Assembly: GCA_947501615.1 (NCBI GenBank)
Contig: CANMWK010000011.1
Location: 62,001 to 126,000 of the forward strand
Direction: 5' to 3'
DNA from: an uncultured Tenacibaculum sp.
Lineage (GTDB): Bacteria; Bacteroidota; Bacteroidia; Flavobacteriales; Flavobacteriaceae
Length of the DNA stretch: 64,000 bases
Shown here: in pieces, positions 35,369 through 44,220 of the stretch
Layout: each line of letters starts with the position of its first letter
Position numbering within the stretch: the stretch's first letter is position 1
Translations under genes and position numbers: made by a program
Notes under the pieces: model-generated
Database searches by the model: none
What the model was told of the DNA's origin: nothing
The model's input: the letters and a program-made list of their open reading frames with translations, nothing else

Positions 35369-35914
35369 TTACATCTCAATTTTTGCTACAATTGAAGTAT
35401 ACACAAATTCGTAGTATTGGCTATACTCAGGAAGTAAAACATTATCGTATTCAGAGGTGTTATTTAAGATGTCTAAGTCATATAATTTAAGACCTGCAAC
35501 TTCACTTTCTTGTAGGGTTAATTCTTCGACAGGAATAGTTAATTCAGTAATAAACACATGATGAAATTCATTATCGATAATTCCATTCGGGTGGTTAACT
35601 TGATGTTTTCGCGTTCCGATTTTTTTTAAGTTTTCTGACTTAATTTTAAACCCGATTTCTTCTTCAACTTCTCTAATGGCAGCTTCTTCAATAATTTCTC
35701 CAGCTCCGATATGTCCAGCAACAGAAATATCCCATAATCCAGGGAAAACTTTTTTTGTAAAAGCTCTTTGCTGAAGTAAAATCTTGTGATCTTTAGTATA
35801 GATCCAGATATGAACAGTAGGGTGGAAGTAACCGAATTTGTGTGCTTCTGATTTTAAACAAGTTTTTCCAGTGTAATTTCCTTGTTCATCAACAATATCA
35901 ATTAATTCATCCAT
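35369..35914 (-). CDS. NUDIX hydrolase (IPP isomerase/YfcD-like)
   Basis: 181 residues from MDELIDIVDEQGNYTGKTCL. The NUDIX box is complete: G-x5-E-x7-R-E-V-E-E-E-I-G (GHIGAGEIIEEAAIREVEEEIGF). The N-terminal part, VDEQGNYTGKTCLKSEAHKFGYFHPTVHIWI, is typical of the isopentenyl-diphosphate isomerase-like/YfcD group that hydrolyses nucleoside or isoprenoid diphosphates. The ATG at 35914 is two bases after the end of the aminotransferase gene, so the two are cotranscribed. Confidence 0.9.
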   Translation of the reverse strand: MDELIDIVDEQGNYTGKTCLKSEAHKFGYFHPTVHIWIYTKDHKILLQQRAFTKKVFPGLWDISVAGHIGAGEIIEEAAIREVEEEIGFKIKSENLKKIGTRKHQVNHPNGIIDNEFHHVFITELTIPVEELTLQESEVAGLKLYDLDILNNTSEYDNVLLPEYSQYYEFVYTSIVAKIEM

Positions 35915-35916
35915 AA

Positions 35917-37065
35917 TTAAGAAATTTCTGAGATAATACATTCCGTGAATTTTTCGAAATGCGCTTCAGTATTATACAAATGACATGAAATTCGAATATA
36001 ATCACCTCTAAAAGAAACAAATATTTTTTGTTGAGATAGCTTTTCTTTTAAAGCATTTTTGTTTATCGAATCAGGCAATTTTATACCGAATAAATGCTTT
36101 GCTCTAAATGCATCATTTTCAATAACACAACCAGCTTCTTTAAGTTTTAAAACTGATGTTTTAGTAATTTGATGGCAATAGTTTTGAATATCGATTGCAT
36201 TCCATTCTAATAATTGAGTAATTGCCGCAATTTGCATTTGGATATAAATAAAACTACCATGTTCACCTACAGAGTAGCGATTGGCTAATGGCTTATAGTT
36301 AGATTCGTAGTTTGTTAAATTACTAAGATTTTCACTTCCCAAACGATTAGCCCAATTTTCTTCTATAGGACTACCATTGTCAAAATATGATCCGAAGTAA
36401 GCATAACCACAGCCATAAGGACCAAAAAGCCATTTGTAACCAGCGCAAACCATAGCATCTGGTTGAATTTCTTTTACTGAAAAAGGTAAGGCTCCAACGG
36501 ATTGACTTCCATCTATAATTAATAATACGTTGTGTTGTATTGTTTTTTCTCGAATAGCTTTTACATCAAATATGGTTCCGTTGGCCCAGTGGATGTTCCC
36601 TAGCGCTATAAGTCCGGTATTATCAGTAATTGCTTCTAAAATTGCATGATTCCAAAGCTCACCGTTTTCTTGTTGAGCTACAATTTTAAGAGCTGCGTTG
36701 TACTTCTTTGCTAATTTTTCCCAGATATAATAATTACTAGGAAATTGCTCTTCAATCAATATAATTTCACTGCCTTCAGTTAAGGTAATATTATGAGCAA
36801 TAGTAGCTAATCCGTAGGAAACAGATGGGATATTGGCAATCCTATTATAATCATCAACAGCTATAAGTTGCGCAAATAATTTCTTAAGTTTAATAACCGG
36901 ATTAAAAAAGTCTGAACTTGGAATTAAATAAGGTTTACTTTTTTCCTTTACAGCTTTTACTCCAGCTTCTTCTATGCTTTTAAAAGAAGGGGAAAGGCTA
37001 GCTATATTTAAATAGGTAACATCTTCAGGGATATCAAATACATCTTTTTGATGTGTTAAGCTCAT
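35917..37065 (-). CDS. Class V aminotransferase-fold PLP enzyme
   Basis: 382 residues with the class V layout. The cofactor aspartate is D185 (LLIIDGSQS) and the Schiff-base lysine is K211 in CAGYKWLFGPYG. The family includes cysteine desulfurases, kynureninase and isopenicillin-epimerase-like enzymes. No active-site cysteine loop of a desulfurase is visible, so an epimerase- or kynureninase-like reaction is more likely; the substrate is unknown. Followed immediately by a NUDIX gene. Confidence 0.85.
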   Translation of the reverse strand: MSLTHQKDVFDIPEDVTYLNIASLSPSFKSIEEAGVKAVKEKSKPYLIPSSDFFNPVIKLKKLFAQLIAVDDYNRIANIPSVSYGLATIAHNITLTEGSEIILIEEQFPSNYYIWEKLAKKYNAALKIVAQQENGELWNHAILEAITDNTGLIALGNIHWANGTIFDVKAIREKTIQHNVLLIIDGSQSVGALPFSVKEIQPDAMVCAGYKWLFGPYGCGYAYFGSYFDNGSPIEENWANRLGSENLSNLTNYESNYKPLANRYSVGEHGSFIYIQMQIAAITQLLEWNAIDIQNYCHQITKTSVLKLKEAGCVIENDAFRAKHLFGIKLPDSINKNALKEKLSQQKIFVSFRGDYIRISCHLYNTEAHFEKFTECIISEIS

Positions 37066-37195
37066 TTGTGTTGATTTTCCATAAAAATAAAAAATGTCGT
37101 TTTGAACTTTAGTTAAAAATAGTTTAGATTTTCAAACTTGTTCAAAATACTACAAAATACATACTCTTGTTTAGTTATCTTATGAAATTATACCA

Positions 37196-38104
37196 TTATT
37201 CATAATCTAATTTGTTTTCTGGAACAGTAAAACGTCTTATTTTTCCATTATGTTTACCTTTTAAATCTTTTAGAAACATCGATGTAAAAGAGATGATTTT
37301 TTTATGAAAAGTAATACTATCTATTGGTTTGTTATAACAAGAAAAATAAAAAACACCATAATTATTAGCGCTAACTCTAGGAGCAAAGAGTTTAACCAAA
37401 CCACGCTGATTTATCTTTTCATCTCTTAATTCTGCTTCACTTAAAACAATTTTTGAAAATTGAATGCTGTCTAATTTTGCTAATTTTTCTTTTTTTGATT
37501 CAAAAACGAAACTAAAGTGGTTATTAGGCTTTTCATTAATGCGTCTGGCTAAACGTTTTTTTTGCTTTTCGGTATAGTAATAAAAGTAAGAAACTTTAAA
37601 TCGGTAATTTGTATCAATAGTGTTTGTTTGCATTAATTTTACCTCTTGATTTTTAAAGGCATTCAAAGCATAAATGTTATAACCTAAGCTGTCTTTTTTA
37701 TTAAAAAAATCATTTATATACTCAATATCCTCTTCATTTTTTTGAATAGTATTATAGCCAATACTATAAGGATTTTTATAATTATCGCGGTATCTTCTAT
37801 TAGCTTGTAAAAGAGTTGTAATAGTTCTAGTAGTATCGTTAGTGAAGACTAATAACTCATTGTATTTTTTAGTTTCTTCGTTTTCTAAATTGTTGAGTGC
37901 TATTAATTTTTTATTTCTTTCTTGTATCGTAGCGTTAGCTTCAGAAACACTACCTCCATGTAGTATTAATTCACGCTCTTTTTTTTCTTTATACGCTTTT
38001 ATAAGTCCGGGTCCAAACCATTGAAATAAAAAAAAGGCGATTGTACCTCCATAAATTAATATTTTTAAACCTAAATATTGATAGTCAAATTTTTCTTTTG
38101 CCAT
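37196..38104 (-). CDS. Hypothetical membrane-anchored protein, 302 aa
   Basis: One N-terminal helix (about 13-30, ILIYGGTIAFFLFQWFGPGLI) anchors a mostly helical, very lysine-rich protein (IQERNKKLIALNNLENEETKKYNELL resembles a short coiled coil at about 55-85). The C-terminal part has beta character. No family recognised; it has no close operon partner. A hairpin belonging to the neighbouring M42 peptidase gene lies just upstream. Confidence 0.65.
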   Translation of the reverse strand: MAKEKFDYQYLGLKILIYGGTIAFFLFQWFGPGLIKAYKEKKERELILHGGSVSEANATIQERNKKLIALNNLENEETKKYNELLVFTNDTTRTITTLLQANRRYRDNYKNPYSIGYNTIQKNEEDIEYINDFFNKKDSLGYNIYALNAFKNQEVKLMQTNTIDTNYRFKVSYFYYYTEKQKKRLARRINEKPNNHFSFVFESKKEKLAKLDSIQFSKIVLSEAELRDEKINQRGLVKLFAPRVSANNYGVFYFSCYNKPIDSITFHKKIISFTSMFLKDLKGKHNGKIRRFTVPENKLDYE

Positions 38105-38147
38105 GTTCTAAAATTAACATTTACATAAATATATTGCTAAAAAAAGA

Positions 38148-38181
38148 AACCCTTACAGATGAATCAATATCTGTAAGGGTT
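38148..38181 (-). terminator. Terminator after the M42 peptidase gene
   Basis: A perfect 13-base stem (38148-38160 with 38169-38181). On the minus strand it lies 22 bases after the stop and ends in TTTCTTTTTTT. Confidence 0.85.
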
Positions 38182-38203
38182 AAAAATATTTTTGAAAATT
38201 TTC

Positions 38204-39295
38204 TTACTTAAAATAAGAGAAATCTTCTCCGTCTTCTATTTTTAATAATGCTTGGTAGATCATTTTGATTACATTCTCTACATCATCTCTGTGTACCATT
38301 TCTACAGTTGTATGCATATATCGTAATGGTAAAGAAATTAAAGCAGAAGCAACACCTCCGTTACTGTAAGCAAATGCATCAGTATCTGTTCCTGTAGCTC
38401 TGGATAAGGCAGAACGTTGGAAAGGAATTTTGTTTTCTTCAGCTCCTTCAATAATCAAATCACGTAATTTTTGTTGTACTGCTGGTGCATAAGCTACAAC
38501 AGGACCTTTACCAATTTCTAAATGACCTTGTTTTTTTTGATCAATCATTGGTGTAGTAGTATCGTGAGTTACATCAGTAACAATAGCTACGTTAGGTTTT
38601 ATTGTTTGAGTGATCATTTCTGCACCACGTAAACCAATTTCTTCTTGAACAGAATTTGTAATATATAAACCAAAAGGTAATTCTTTTTTATTTTCATGAA
38701 GTAAACGAGCTACTTCAGCAATCATAAAACCACCCATTCTATTGTCTAAAGCTCTACATACAAACTTATCTCCGTTTAATACATGGAATTCATCTGGGTA
38801 AGTAATTACACATCCTACATGAACACCTAAAGCTTCAACTTCTTCTTTGTTAGCACAACCTACATCAATAAAAATATTATCTGGCTTAGGTGGAGTTTCG
38901 TTTCCGCGATCTCTTGTATGGATTGCTGGCCAACCAAATACACCTTTTACAATACCGTTTTTTGTATGAATATTAACAACTTTACTTGGTGCTATTTGAT
39001 GATCACTACCACCATTTCTAATCACATAAATTAATCCTTTATCAGAAATATAATTTACATACCAAGAAATTTCATCTGCATGCCCTTCTATAACTACCTT
39101 GTATTTAGCATCAGGATTTATTACTCCAACAGCACTACCATAAGTATCAGTAATAAAATCATCAACATAAGGTTTTAGGTATTCCATCCATATTTTTTGT
39201 CCTTCCCATTCATATCCAGTAGGAGCAGCGTTATTAAGGTATTTTTCTAAAAAATCAAGTGATTTTTTATTTAAAATAGATGTGTTTTTTGACAT
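38204..39295 (-). CDS. M42-family metallo-aminopeptidase
   Basis: 363 residues, the usual M42 size. The two-metal site residues are H72 in EGHADE, D184 in CRALDNRMGGF, the catalytic and ligand Glu in S-V-Q-E218-E219-I-G-L-R-G-A, D241 in VTDVTH, and the late H in RYMHTTVEM. The family forms dodecameric tetrahedral aminopeptidases (TET) that degrade peptides in the cytoplasm; glutamyl or broad specificity cannot be told here. The upstream plsC gene is 10 bases away, so they are cotranscribed. Confidence 0.92.
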   Translation of the reverse strand: MSKNTSILNKKSLDFLEKYLNNAAPTGYEWEGQKIWMEYLKPYVDDFITDTYGSAVGVINPDAKYKVVIEGHADEISWYVNYISDKGLIYVIRNGGSDHQIAPSKVVNIHTKNGIVKGVFGWPAIHTRDRGNETPPKPDNIFIDVGCANKEEVEALGVHVGCVITYPDEFHVLNGDKFVCRALDNRMGGFMIAEVARLLHENKKELPFGLYITNSVQEEIGLRGAEMITQTIKPNVAIVTDVTHDTTTPMIDQKKQGHLEIGKGPVVAYAPAVQQKLRDLIIEGAEENKIPFQRSALSRATGTDTDAFAYSNGGVASALISLPLRYMHTTVEMVHRDDVENVIKMIYQALLKIEDGEDFSYFK

Positions 39296-39305
39296 AATAT
39301 ATGTT

Positions 39306-40133
39306 TTATTCTTTCTTCTTTTTATGATCTACACCCCAAAAACTTCTACTCTCTATAAATTCTTCTTGTGCTTTTAATTGTTCTGGAGTTAGTACTTTTA
39401 AAAATGATTGATGTTGTTCAATAGCGTATTCAATTCGCTCTACAATACTTTCGATACTCTCGTTTTCATAATCGATTTCCAAAGGTTCTTTAATTACCAT
39501 CGACTGTAGTACGTTACGCTTTTTAATCATTAAGCCTTTTTTATCAAAAGACCTTCTAAACCCATCTATAACTATAGGAACAACTACAGGTTTATAAGTT
39601 TTAATGATATGTGCAGTTCCCCTACGGATAGGTTTAAATGGAGTTGTTGTTCCCTGAGGAAAAGTAATCACCCAACCATCATTTAATGCTTTTCCTATAT
39701 TAGAGATATCAGACATTTTTACCTGTCTATTTACATTTTTACCAGCACTTCTCCATGTTCTTTCTATAGATACAGAACCTGTATATGCAAAAATACGAGG
39801 TAATAAACCAGATCGCATTGTTTCACCAGCAGCAATATAATAGATGTTAAGTTTCGGATTCCAAAGATATCCAACATTCTTAATATTGTCATCTCTACCT
39901 TTCAAAGCAGCATTAAATACATGAAACATTGCAAACACATCAGCAAAATAAGTTTGGTGATTTGAGATAAAAAGAACATTTTGTTCTGGTAAGTTTCTAA
40001 TAACGTCTGAACCTTCAATTTGTAATTCATTAAAACGACGGTAACGACCATGAGAAATGAGACCGAGAATTCTAATGAGCCACTTTTTAATCCAAAGAAT
40101 ATGTCCGAACGGATTCCTTTTAAACAAGGGCAT
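39306..40133 (-). CDS. 1-acyl-sn-glycerol-3-phosphate acyltransferase family protein
   Basis: 275 residues. The catalytic motif is N-H-Q-T-Y-F-A-D (NHx4D) and the second block is F-P-Q-G-T-T, close to the usual F-P-E-G-T-R but with Q for E. It belongs to the PlsC/lysophospholipid acyltransferase family that acylates lysophosphatidate at the inner membrane. The changed second motif suggests a variant subgroup. A TAAATTTG box lies 20 bases upstream of its ATG. Confidence 0.85.
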   Translation of the reverse strand: MPLFKRNPFGHILWIKKWLIRILGLISHGRYRRFNELQIEGSDVIRNLPEQNVLFISNHQTYFADVFAMFHVFNAALKGRDDNIKNVGYLWNPKLNIYYIAAGETMRSGLLPRIFAYTGSVSIERTWRSAGKNVNRQVKMSDISNIGKALNDGWVITFPQGTTTPFKPIRRGTAHIIKTYKPVVVPIVIDGFRRSFDKKGLMIKKRNVLQSMVIKEPLEIDYENESIESIVERIEYAIEQHQSFLKVLTPEQLKAQEEFIESRSFWGVDHKKKKE

Positions 40134-40152
40134 AAATAGATATTTTGTTAAA

Positions 40153-40160
40153 CAAATTTA
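40153..40160 (-). promoter_or_regulatory. Candidate -7 box for the plsC-like gene
   Basis: TAAATTTG on the minus strand, ending 19 bases before the ATG at 40133. No TTG at the -33 spacing. Confidence 0.35.
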
Positions 40161-40174
40161 CAAAAGATTTTTAA

Positions 40175-40807
40175 TCATGATTCTTTTATCAAATCTTTTA
40201 TTTCTGACAGAATCATAGCAGTTGCCCCCCAAACGATTGTTTTGGAAAATTTGAAACAAGGGACTTCAATATTTTTCATATAGGAAGTATTCATTTCAAT
40301 AGAAGATAACTTACTGTCGTTAAGTAAATCATCTATTTTAATTTCTATAATTTCAGCAACCTCTTCATTGGTGGTGAAATTAGGAGTATTCGTTAAAAAA
40401 CCAATAAAAGGAGTCACCATAAAATTACTAGGAGGGATATAGGTATCAGACATTTGTTTGATCATTGTCACATTTCTACGGTCTATTCCTATTTCTTCTT
40501 CTAATTCTCTTAACGCAGTGTGTGCAAAACTGGTGTCATCTTTGTCTACTTTACCTCCAGGAAAGCTAATTTGTGCAGAATGAGTTCCTTTATAACTAGC
40601 TCTTTTGGTAAGAACAAAAACTGTTTCACCTATAGCATTAGGGTAGAAAAGACAAAGTACAGCAGCTTCTCTAGGGTTACTTTTTTTGATGGTTTCCTCA
40701 GAAATTTTAATTCGTATTTCTGGAACTAATTTGAATTGAGAATTTCTACCACCTAATTTTTTGTTTTTGAATGCTTCAATTTTGTTTGTGAAATGTGTGA
40801 ACTCCAT
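40175..40807 (-). CDS. CoA pyrophosphatase-type NUDIX hydrolase
   Basis: 210 residues. The coenzyme A-specific motif preceding the NUDIX box is present (VLTKRASYKGTHSAQISFPGG), followed by the box G-G-K-V-D-K-D-D-x7-R-E-L-E-E-E-I-G. Enzymes of this YeaB/NudL type split CoA or acyl-CoA to phosphopantetheine and 3',5'-ADP. It lies 42 bases upstream of the plsC-like gene on the same strand, a lipid-metabolism pairing that fits. Confidence 0.9.
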   Translation of the reverse strand: MEFTHFTNKIEAFKNKKLGGRNSQFKLVPEIRIKISEETIKKSNPREAAVLCLFYPNAIGETVFVLTKRASYKGTHSAQISFPGGKVDKDDTSFAHTALRELEEEIGIDRRNVTMIKQMSDTYIPPSNFMVTPFIGFLTNTPNFTTNEEVAEIIEIKIDDLLNDSKLSSIEMNTSYMKNIEVPCFKFSKTIVWGATAMILSEIKDLIKES

Positions 40808-40977
40808 TAAGGGTATTACTTTTTTCTAGTTGATTATTATTGATATAATATGAAATTGTGTTCAAAATCGATGTATATCAACAATAAAAATATACATAGA
40901 GATTATAAATACCAAAAAAACATTTTAATGCTCAATTAGTGAAAATAGAAATATAATACAATGAAGATGTTTAAATA

Positions 40978-41283
40978 TTACTTTTTAAATAAAAAGCCTA
41001 AGCCTAAACGCGATAAGAACTTTTTTTCAAATTCCCAGAAAAACTTAAACTGACCAAATAACCATCCCACTATTGGTAGTGTAGTCTGATAAATAGGGAA
41101 TATTAGAAGTATTCTCAAAGGATAATATATCCAAGGATGTAAAGTTTCAGGTGATAATCCAAGAAAATTAGTTACAGGTTTAGCAACCCATGCTGAAAAT
41201 GAACCATTAATTGCAAATACGATTAAAACGGCTACTACATCCCAAGTCGTTTTAAGTCCCCAACGTTCTTTTAATTTATCCAC
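40978..41283 (-). CDS. Small membrane protein, DUF6787-like
   Basis: 101 residues with helices at about 14-32 and 50-70 and the conserved start MDKLKERWGLKTTWDVVAVLIVFAING. The sequence, with a polar end FFWEFEKKFLSRLGL, matches a short Bacteroidota family I know as DUF6787; the function is unknown. A TACATTTG box with a TTG 20 bases upstream precedes it and overlaps the terminator of the next gene. Confidence 0.75.
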   Translation of the reverse strand: MDKLKERWGLKTTWDVVAVLIVFAINGSFSAWVAKPVTNFLGLSPETLHPWIYYPLRILLIFPIYQTTLPIVGWLFGQFKFFWEFEKKFLSRLGLGFLFKK

Positions 41284-41305
41284 GAAATAGCATTAAATTA
41301 GAGCG

Positions 41306-41336
41306 CAAATGTATATAAAAGAAAAAGGGTAAACAA
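41306..41336 (-). promoter_or_regulatory. Best -33/-7 promoter match, DUF6787-like gene
   Basis: On the minus strand: TTG (41336-41334), a 20-base spacer, then TACATTTG (41313-41306), ending 22 bases before the ATG. It is the only site in the window where I see both elements at about the expected distance. It overlaps the terminator hairpin at 41323-41352. Confidence 0.5.
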
Positions 41337-41352
41337 GCATGTTTACCCTTTT
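41323..41352 (-). terminator. Terminator after the DUF937 gene
   Basis: A 12-base perfect stem (AAAAGGGTAAAC with GTTTACCCTTTT) and a six-base loop; on the minus strand it runs into TTCTTTT, 22 bases after the stop at 41375. Confidence 0.8.
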
Positions 41353-41374
41353 GTTTTATAAGTGTCGAATCTTA

Positions 41375-42016
41375 TTACTTACCAAACAAACCACCTAAAA
41401 GTCCGCCAAGCAAACCTCCAGATTTTTTCTGACCACCGCCACCTAGTACCATTCCTGCTACATCATCGATAACACTACCATCACCATCAGCATCTAAAAT
41501 CTTTTCAAGGAAACTTTGTTCTTGTTGTGTACTGTTACCACCTAACATTCCGCCAAGTAAATCACCAATTCCACCACCGGAACTAATTCCACTTTGTTTT
41601 GATTGTTTACCTAAAAGTCCCATTAAAATAGGAGCAGCAGTCTTTAAAATGTTTCCAACAGCACCAATATCCATACCTGTTTTTTGTCCTATAACTTGCT
41701 CAACACCTTGTTGTTTAGCACCTAAAACATGACCTAATATTTTTCCACCATCGTCAACTACTTCTTTATTTACACCACCACTAAATAAACCACCAAGGTT
41801 ATCTAATATTCCTCCATCGTGTTTGCTTAAAGCACCCATTAAACCCTCTGCACCTTGTGGGGTAGCTGCATTACGTTGCATAGCCTTCATTAGTACAGGT
41901 AAAGCCATAGTTAAAACACTTCCAGTTTTACCACTGTCTTGTCCTGTAGATCCAGCTACACCATTAATAATAGTTTTACCCATTGGGCCGTTTAGTAAGT
42001 CTAAAATTCCTTCCAT
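41375..42016 (-). CDS. DUF937 domain-containing protein
   Basis: 213 residues, strongly glycine- and leucine-rich (LGGLFSGGVNKEVV, GGGIGDLLGGMLGG, a C-terminal LLGGLLGGLFGK). The N-terminal MEGILDLLNGPMGKTIINGVA and the repeated helical Gly patterns match DUF937, widespread and of unknown function. The sequence DADGDGSVIDD is an EF-hand-like D-x-D-x-D-G loop that may bind calcium. It has no signal peptide. Confidence 0.85.
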   Translation of the reverse strand: MEGILDLLNGPMGKTIINGVAGSTGQDSGKTGSVLTMALPVLMKAMQRNAATPQGAEGLMGALSKHDGGILDNLGGLFSGGVNKEVVDDGGKILGHVLGAKQQGVEQVIGQKTGMDIGAVGNILKTAAPILMGLLGKQSKQSGISSGGGIGDLLGGMLGGNSTQQEQSFLEKILDADGDGSVIDDVAGMVLGGGGQKKSGGLLGGLLGGLFGK

Positions 42017-42383
42017 TTCTTTGATTTTATATTAATTCTACAATTATACTGACACAATATACAAAAAGTAAGTCACAAATTTGCTGAAATTTATAACACT
42101 ATTGCGGCCTTGGAGACTTTTAATCAATAAAAAGTCATCAAATGACCTGAATTTAAAAGTCTGATGATTAGATCTCTTTAGTTTAAATTTTTTCTTTGGA
42201 AACGTTTTTTGTGAAAGTTCAATATGAGAAACCCATTTATAGAAGATTTTAAGGGTAGTGGTTTGTTTTTGAGTGTTTTATTTTTTTGTTATTGATACTT
42301 TAGGGTAAGATGTCATTAGTACTTGTACCTTGATAGCTGATTTGTATTCAATTTTATATTTTTACAGAAACTAAATATATCGT
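42017..42383. other. Intergenic region with short hairpins
   Basis: 367 bases between divergent genes. Short stems are visible (GACTTTT at 42115-42121 with AAAAGTC at 42130-42136, and GTCAT/ATGAC at 42134-42146). No gene above 25 codons and no complete promoter is seen. Confidence 0.5.
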
Positions 42384-43709
42384 ATGAAAAAATTAGCACT
42401 GCACTGGAAGATCTTATTAGGAATGATTTTAGGAATCTTATTTGGGTTAGTAATGACTAATGTTAGTGGGGGAAGTACTTTTGTAGGAAATTGGATAAAG
42501 CCCTTTGGTTCTATTTTTGTGAAATTACTAAAATTAATAGCGGTGCCTTTAATTATAGCTTCATTAATTAAAGGAATCTCAGATTTAAAAGATATCTCAA
42601 AATTTAAAAATATAGGATTAAAAACTATTGCAATTTATATAGGAACAACAGTAATAGCAATTACAATAGGTTTATTGCTAGTTAATGTGGTACAGCCTGG
42701 AGAAGGTATCTCAGAAGAAACGATAGAAAAGCTTACAAAAACCTATGCAAATAGTGGAAGTGTTCAGGCTAAAATAGCTGAGGCAGCGAAACAAAAGAAT
42801 AGTAGTCCTTTACAATTTTTAGTAGATATGGTACCTGATAATGCTATGGCAGCAATGAGTAATAATAAAGCCATGTTACAGGTTATCTTCTTTGCTATTT
42901 TTCTTGGTATTTCTATGTTATTAATTGGAGAGAAAAAATCAAATCCATTAAAGAAGTTTTTTGATTCTTTAAATGAAGTAGTGCTAAAAATGGTAGATTT
43001 AATTATGTTATTCGCTCCTTATGCTGTGTTTGCATTATTGGCAAATGTTGTAGTTTCATCTAACGACCCAGATTTACTTTTAGCATTATTAAAATATGCA
43101 CTTACAGTGGTATTTGGTTTATTATTAATGGTTGCTTTTTACATGGTTATAGTAAGTGTTTTTGTAAAAAAGAATCCATTTTGGTTTTTAAGTAAAATTT
43201 CACCAGCACAATTATTAGCATTTTCAACAAGTTCTAGTGCTGCTACATTACCTGTGACTATGGAACGTGTAGAAGAACATGTAGGGGTAGATAAAGAAGT
43301 TTCTAGTTTTGTGTTACCAGTTGGAGCAACAATTAATATGGATGGAACTAGCCTGTATCAAGCTGTTGCAGCTGTTTTTATAGCTCAAGCTTTAGGTTTT
43401 GATTTAACATTTGCAGATCAATTAACAATTATCTTAACTGCTTTGTTGGCTTCAATAGGTTCTGCTGCAGTACCAGGGGCAGGTATGGTAATGCTGGTTA
43501 TCGTTTTGGAAGCAGTTGGTTTTCCTGCGGATAAACTAGCTATAGGTCTGGCATTAATTTTTGCGGTTGATAGACCTTTGGATATGTGTAGAACCGTAAT
43601 TAATGTAACAGGAGATGCTACAGTATCAACTTTAGTAGCAAAATCAGTAGGTAAATTGGGAGATCCTAAACCAAAAAATTGGGATGATCATTATGACGAA
43701 GTAAAATAA
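42384..43709 (+). CDS. Dicarboxylate/amino acid:cation symporter
   Basis: 441 residues of the DAACS (GltP/GltPh) family. Its signatures are the serine-rich S-T-S-S-S-A-A-T-L-P of hairpin HP1, N-M-D-G-T of TM7, and V-P-G-A-G of hairpin HP2 followed by the aspartate-bearing TM8 (VDRPLDMCRTVINVTGD). The family imports glutamate, aspartate or C4-dicarboxylates with protons or sodium. The second conserved Asp/Arg region (DMCRT, then N-V-T-G-D) is intact, so it should be functional. A monocistronic unit followed by a strong terminator. Confidence 0.93.
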   Translation: MKKLALHWKILLGMILGILFGLVMTNVSGGSTFVGNWIKPFGSIFVKLLKLIAVPLIIASLIKGISDLKDISKFKNIGLKTIAIYIGTTVIAITIGLLLVNVVQPGEGISEETIEKLTKTYANSGSVQAKIAEAAKQKNSSPLQFLVDMVPDNAMAAMSNNKAMLQVIFFAIFLGISMLLIGEKKSNPLKKFFDSLNEVVLKMVDLIMLFAPYAVFALLANVVVSSNDPDLLLALLKYALTVVFGLLLMVAFYMVIVSVFVKKNPFWFLSKISPAQLLAFSTSSSAATLPVTMERVEEHVGVDKEVSSFVLPVGATINMDGTSLYQAVAAVFIAQALGFDLTFADQLTIILTALLASIGSAAVPGAGMVMLVIVLEAVGFPADKLAIGLALIFAVDRPLDMCRTVINVTGDATVSTLVAKSVGKLGDPKPKNWDDHYDEVK

Positions 43710-43721
43710 TATACAGATAGT

Positions 43722-43750
43722 AAAAAAGCGACTTTAATAGTCGCTTTTTT
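43722..43750. terminator. Bidirectional terminator
   Basis: AAAAAAGCGACT (43722-43733) pairs with AGTCGCTTTTTT (43739-43750). A runs on one side and T runs on the other let it serve both the symporter gene and the convergent peptide gene. Confidence 0.85.
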
Positions 43751-43763
43751 TATAAACATTTCT

Positions 43764-43967
43764 TTATTTATGATTGTCCGAAGGTGAGCCTCCTTGACTA
43801 AGACAATGCGCGTACATGTTTAAAACAGCACCTCCATTTGTTGTACTTCCTTGCCAATTCCCACCATCTGAAAAAGAACAAGTAACTACCCAATCGTAGC
43901 TTCCATTAATAGATTGTAATTCTTCTCTTGATAATTTTTGTCCAAGGTTTGAAAGTTTTCCTAACAT
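43764..43967 (-). CDS. Bacteriocin-like short peptide with GG-type leader
   Basis: 67 residues. The leader MLGKLSNLGQKLSREELQSINGS is typical of Bacteroidota GG-leader peptides (L-x-x-L-S-x-x-E-L-x-x-I-x-G), but ends G-S where most have G-G. The following core of about 44 residues is polar with many Gly, Ser and Asn, and has two cysteines (VVTCSF and AHCLSQ), which could form a disulfide after export. Such peptides are usually exported and trimmed by C39-peptidase ABC transporters. No such transporter or modifying enzyme is in the window, so it is an orphan. Confidence 0.75.
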   Translation of the reverse strand: MLGKLSNLGQKLSREELQSINGSYDWVVTCSFSDGGNWQGSTTNGGAVLNMYAHCLSQGGSPSDNHK

Positions 43968-44220
43968 AATAATTGATTTTAAAATTCAAAGTAAAAAAAG
44001 AGAAATGATTTCGAATAATAAATAGCAATTACAAAAGCGTAAGAAGAAAATGTAAAAGTGGAATTACATAAAATTTTTCACCATAAATCGTATTCATATG
44101 GTTTACAGTTTAGGTTATTAAAAAATATGTAATTTTATTTCTATTAATATTAGTTAATATACGTAATGTTTTTATATTAGAATCACCAAATTTAAACTAA
44201 CTAAATCAATACTAATTGAG

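Noticed and set aside
42224..42295. 23-codon ORF before the symporter gene
   Set aside because: Too short and isolated to support; most of the hydrophobicity comes from a T-rich stretch.
43764..43967. Complete RiPP gene cluster around the leader peptide
   Set aside because: Neighbours are a symporter and the GshB-like operon; no C39 ABC transporter, radical SAM or cyclodehydratase gene is seen. The adjacent ATP-grasp gene is GshB-like, not a RiPP ligase, and has its own operon.
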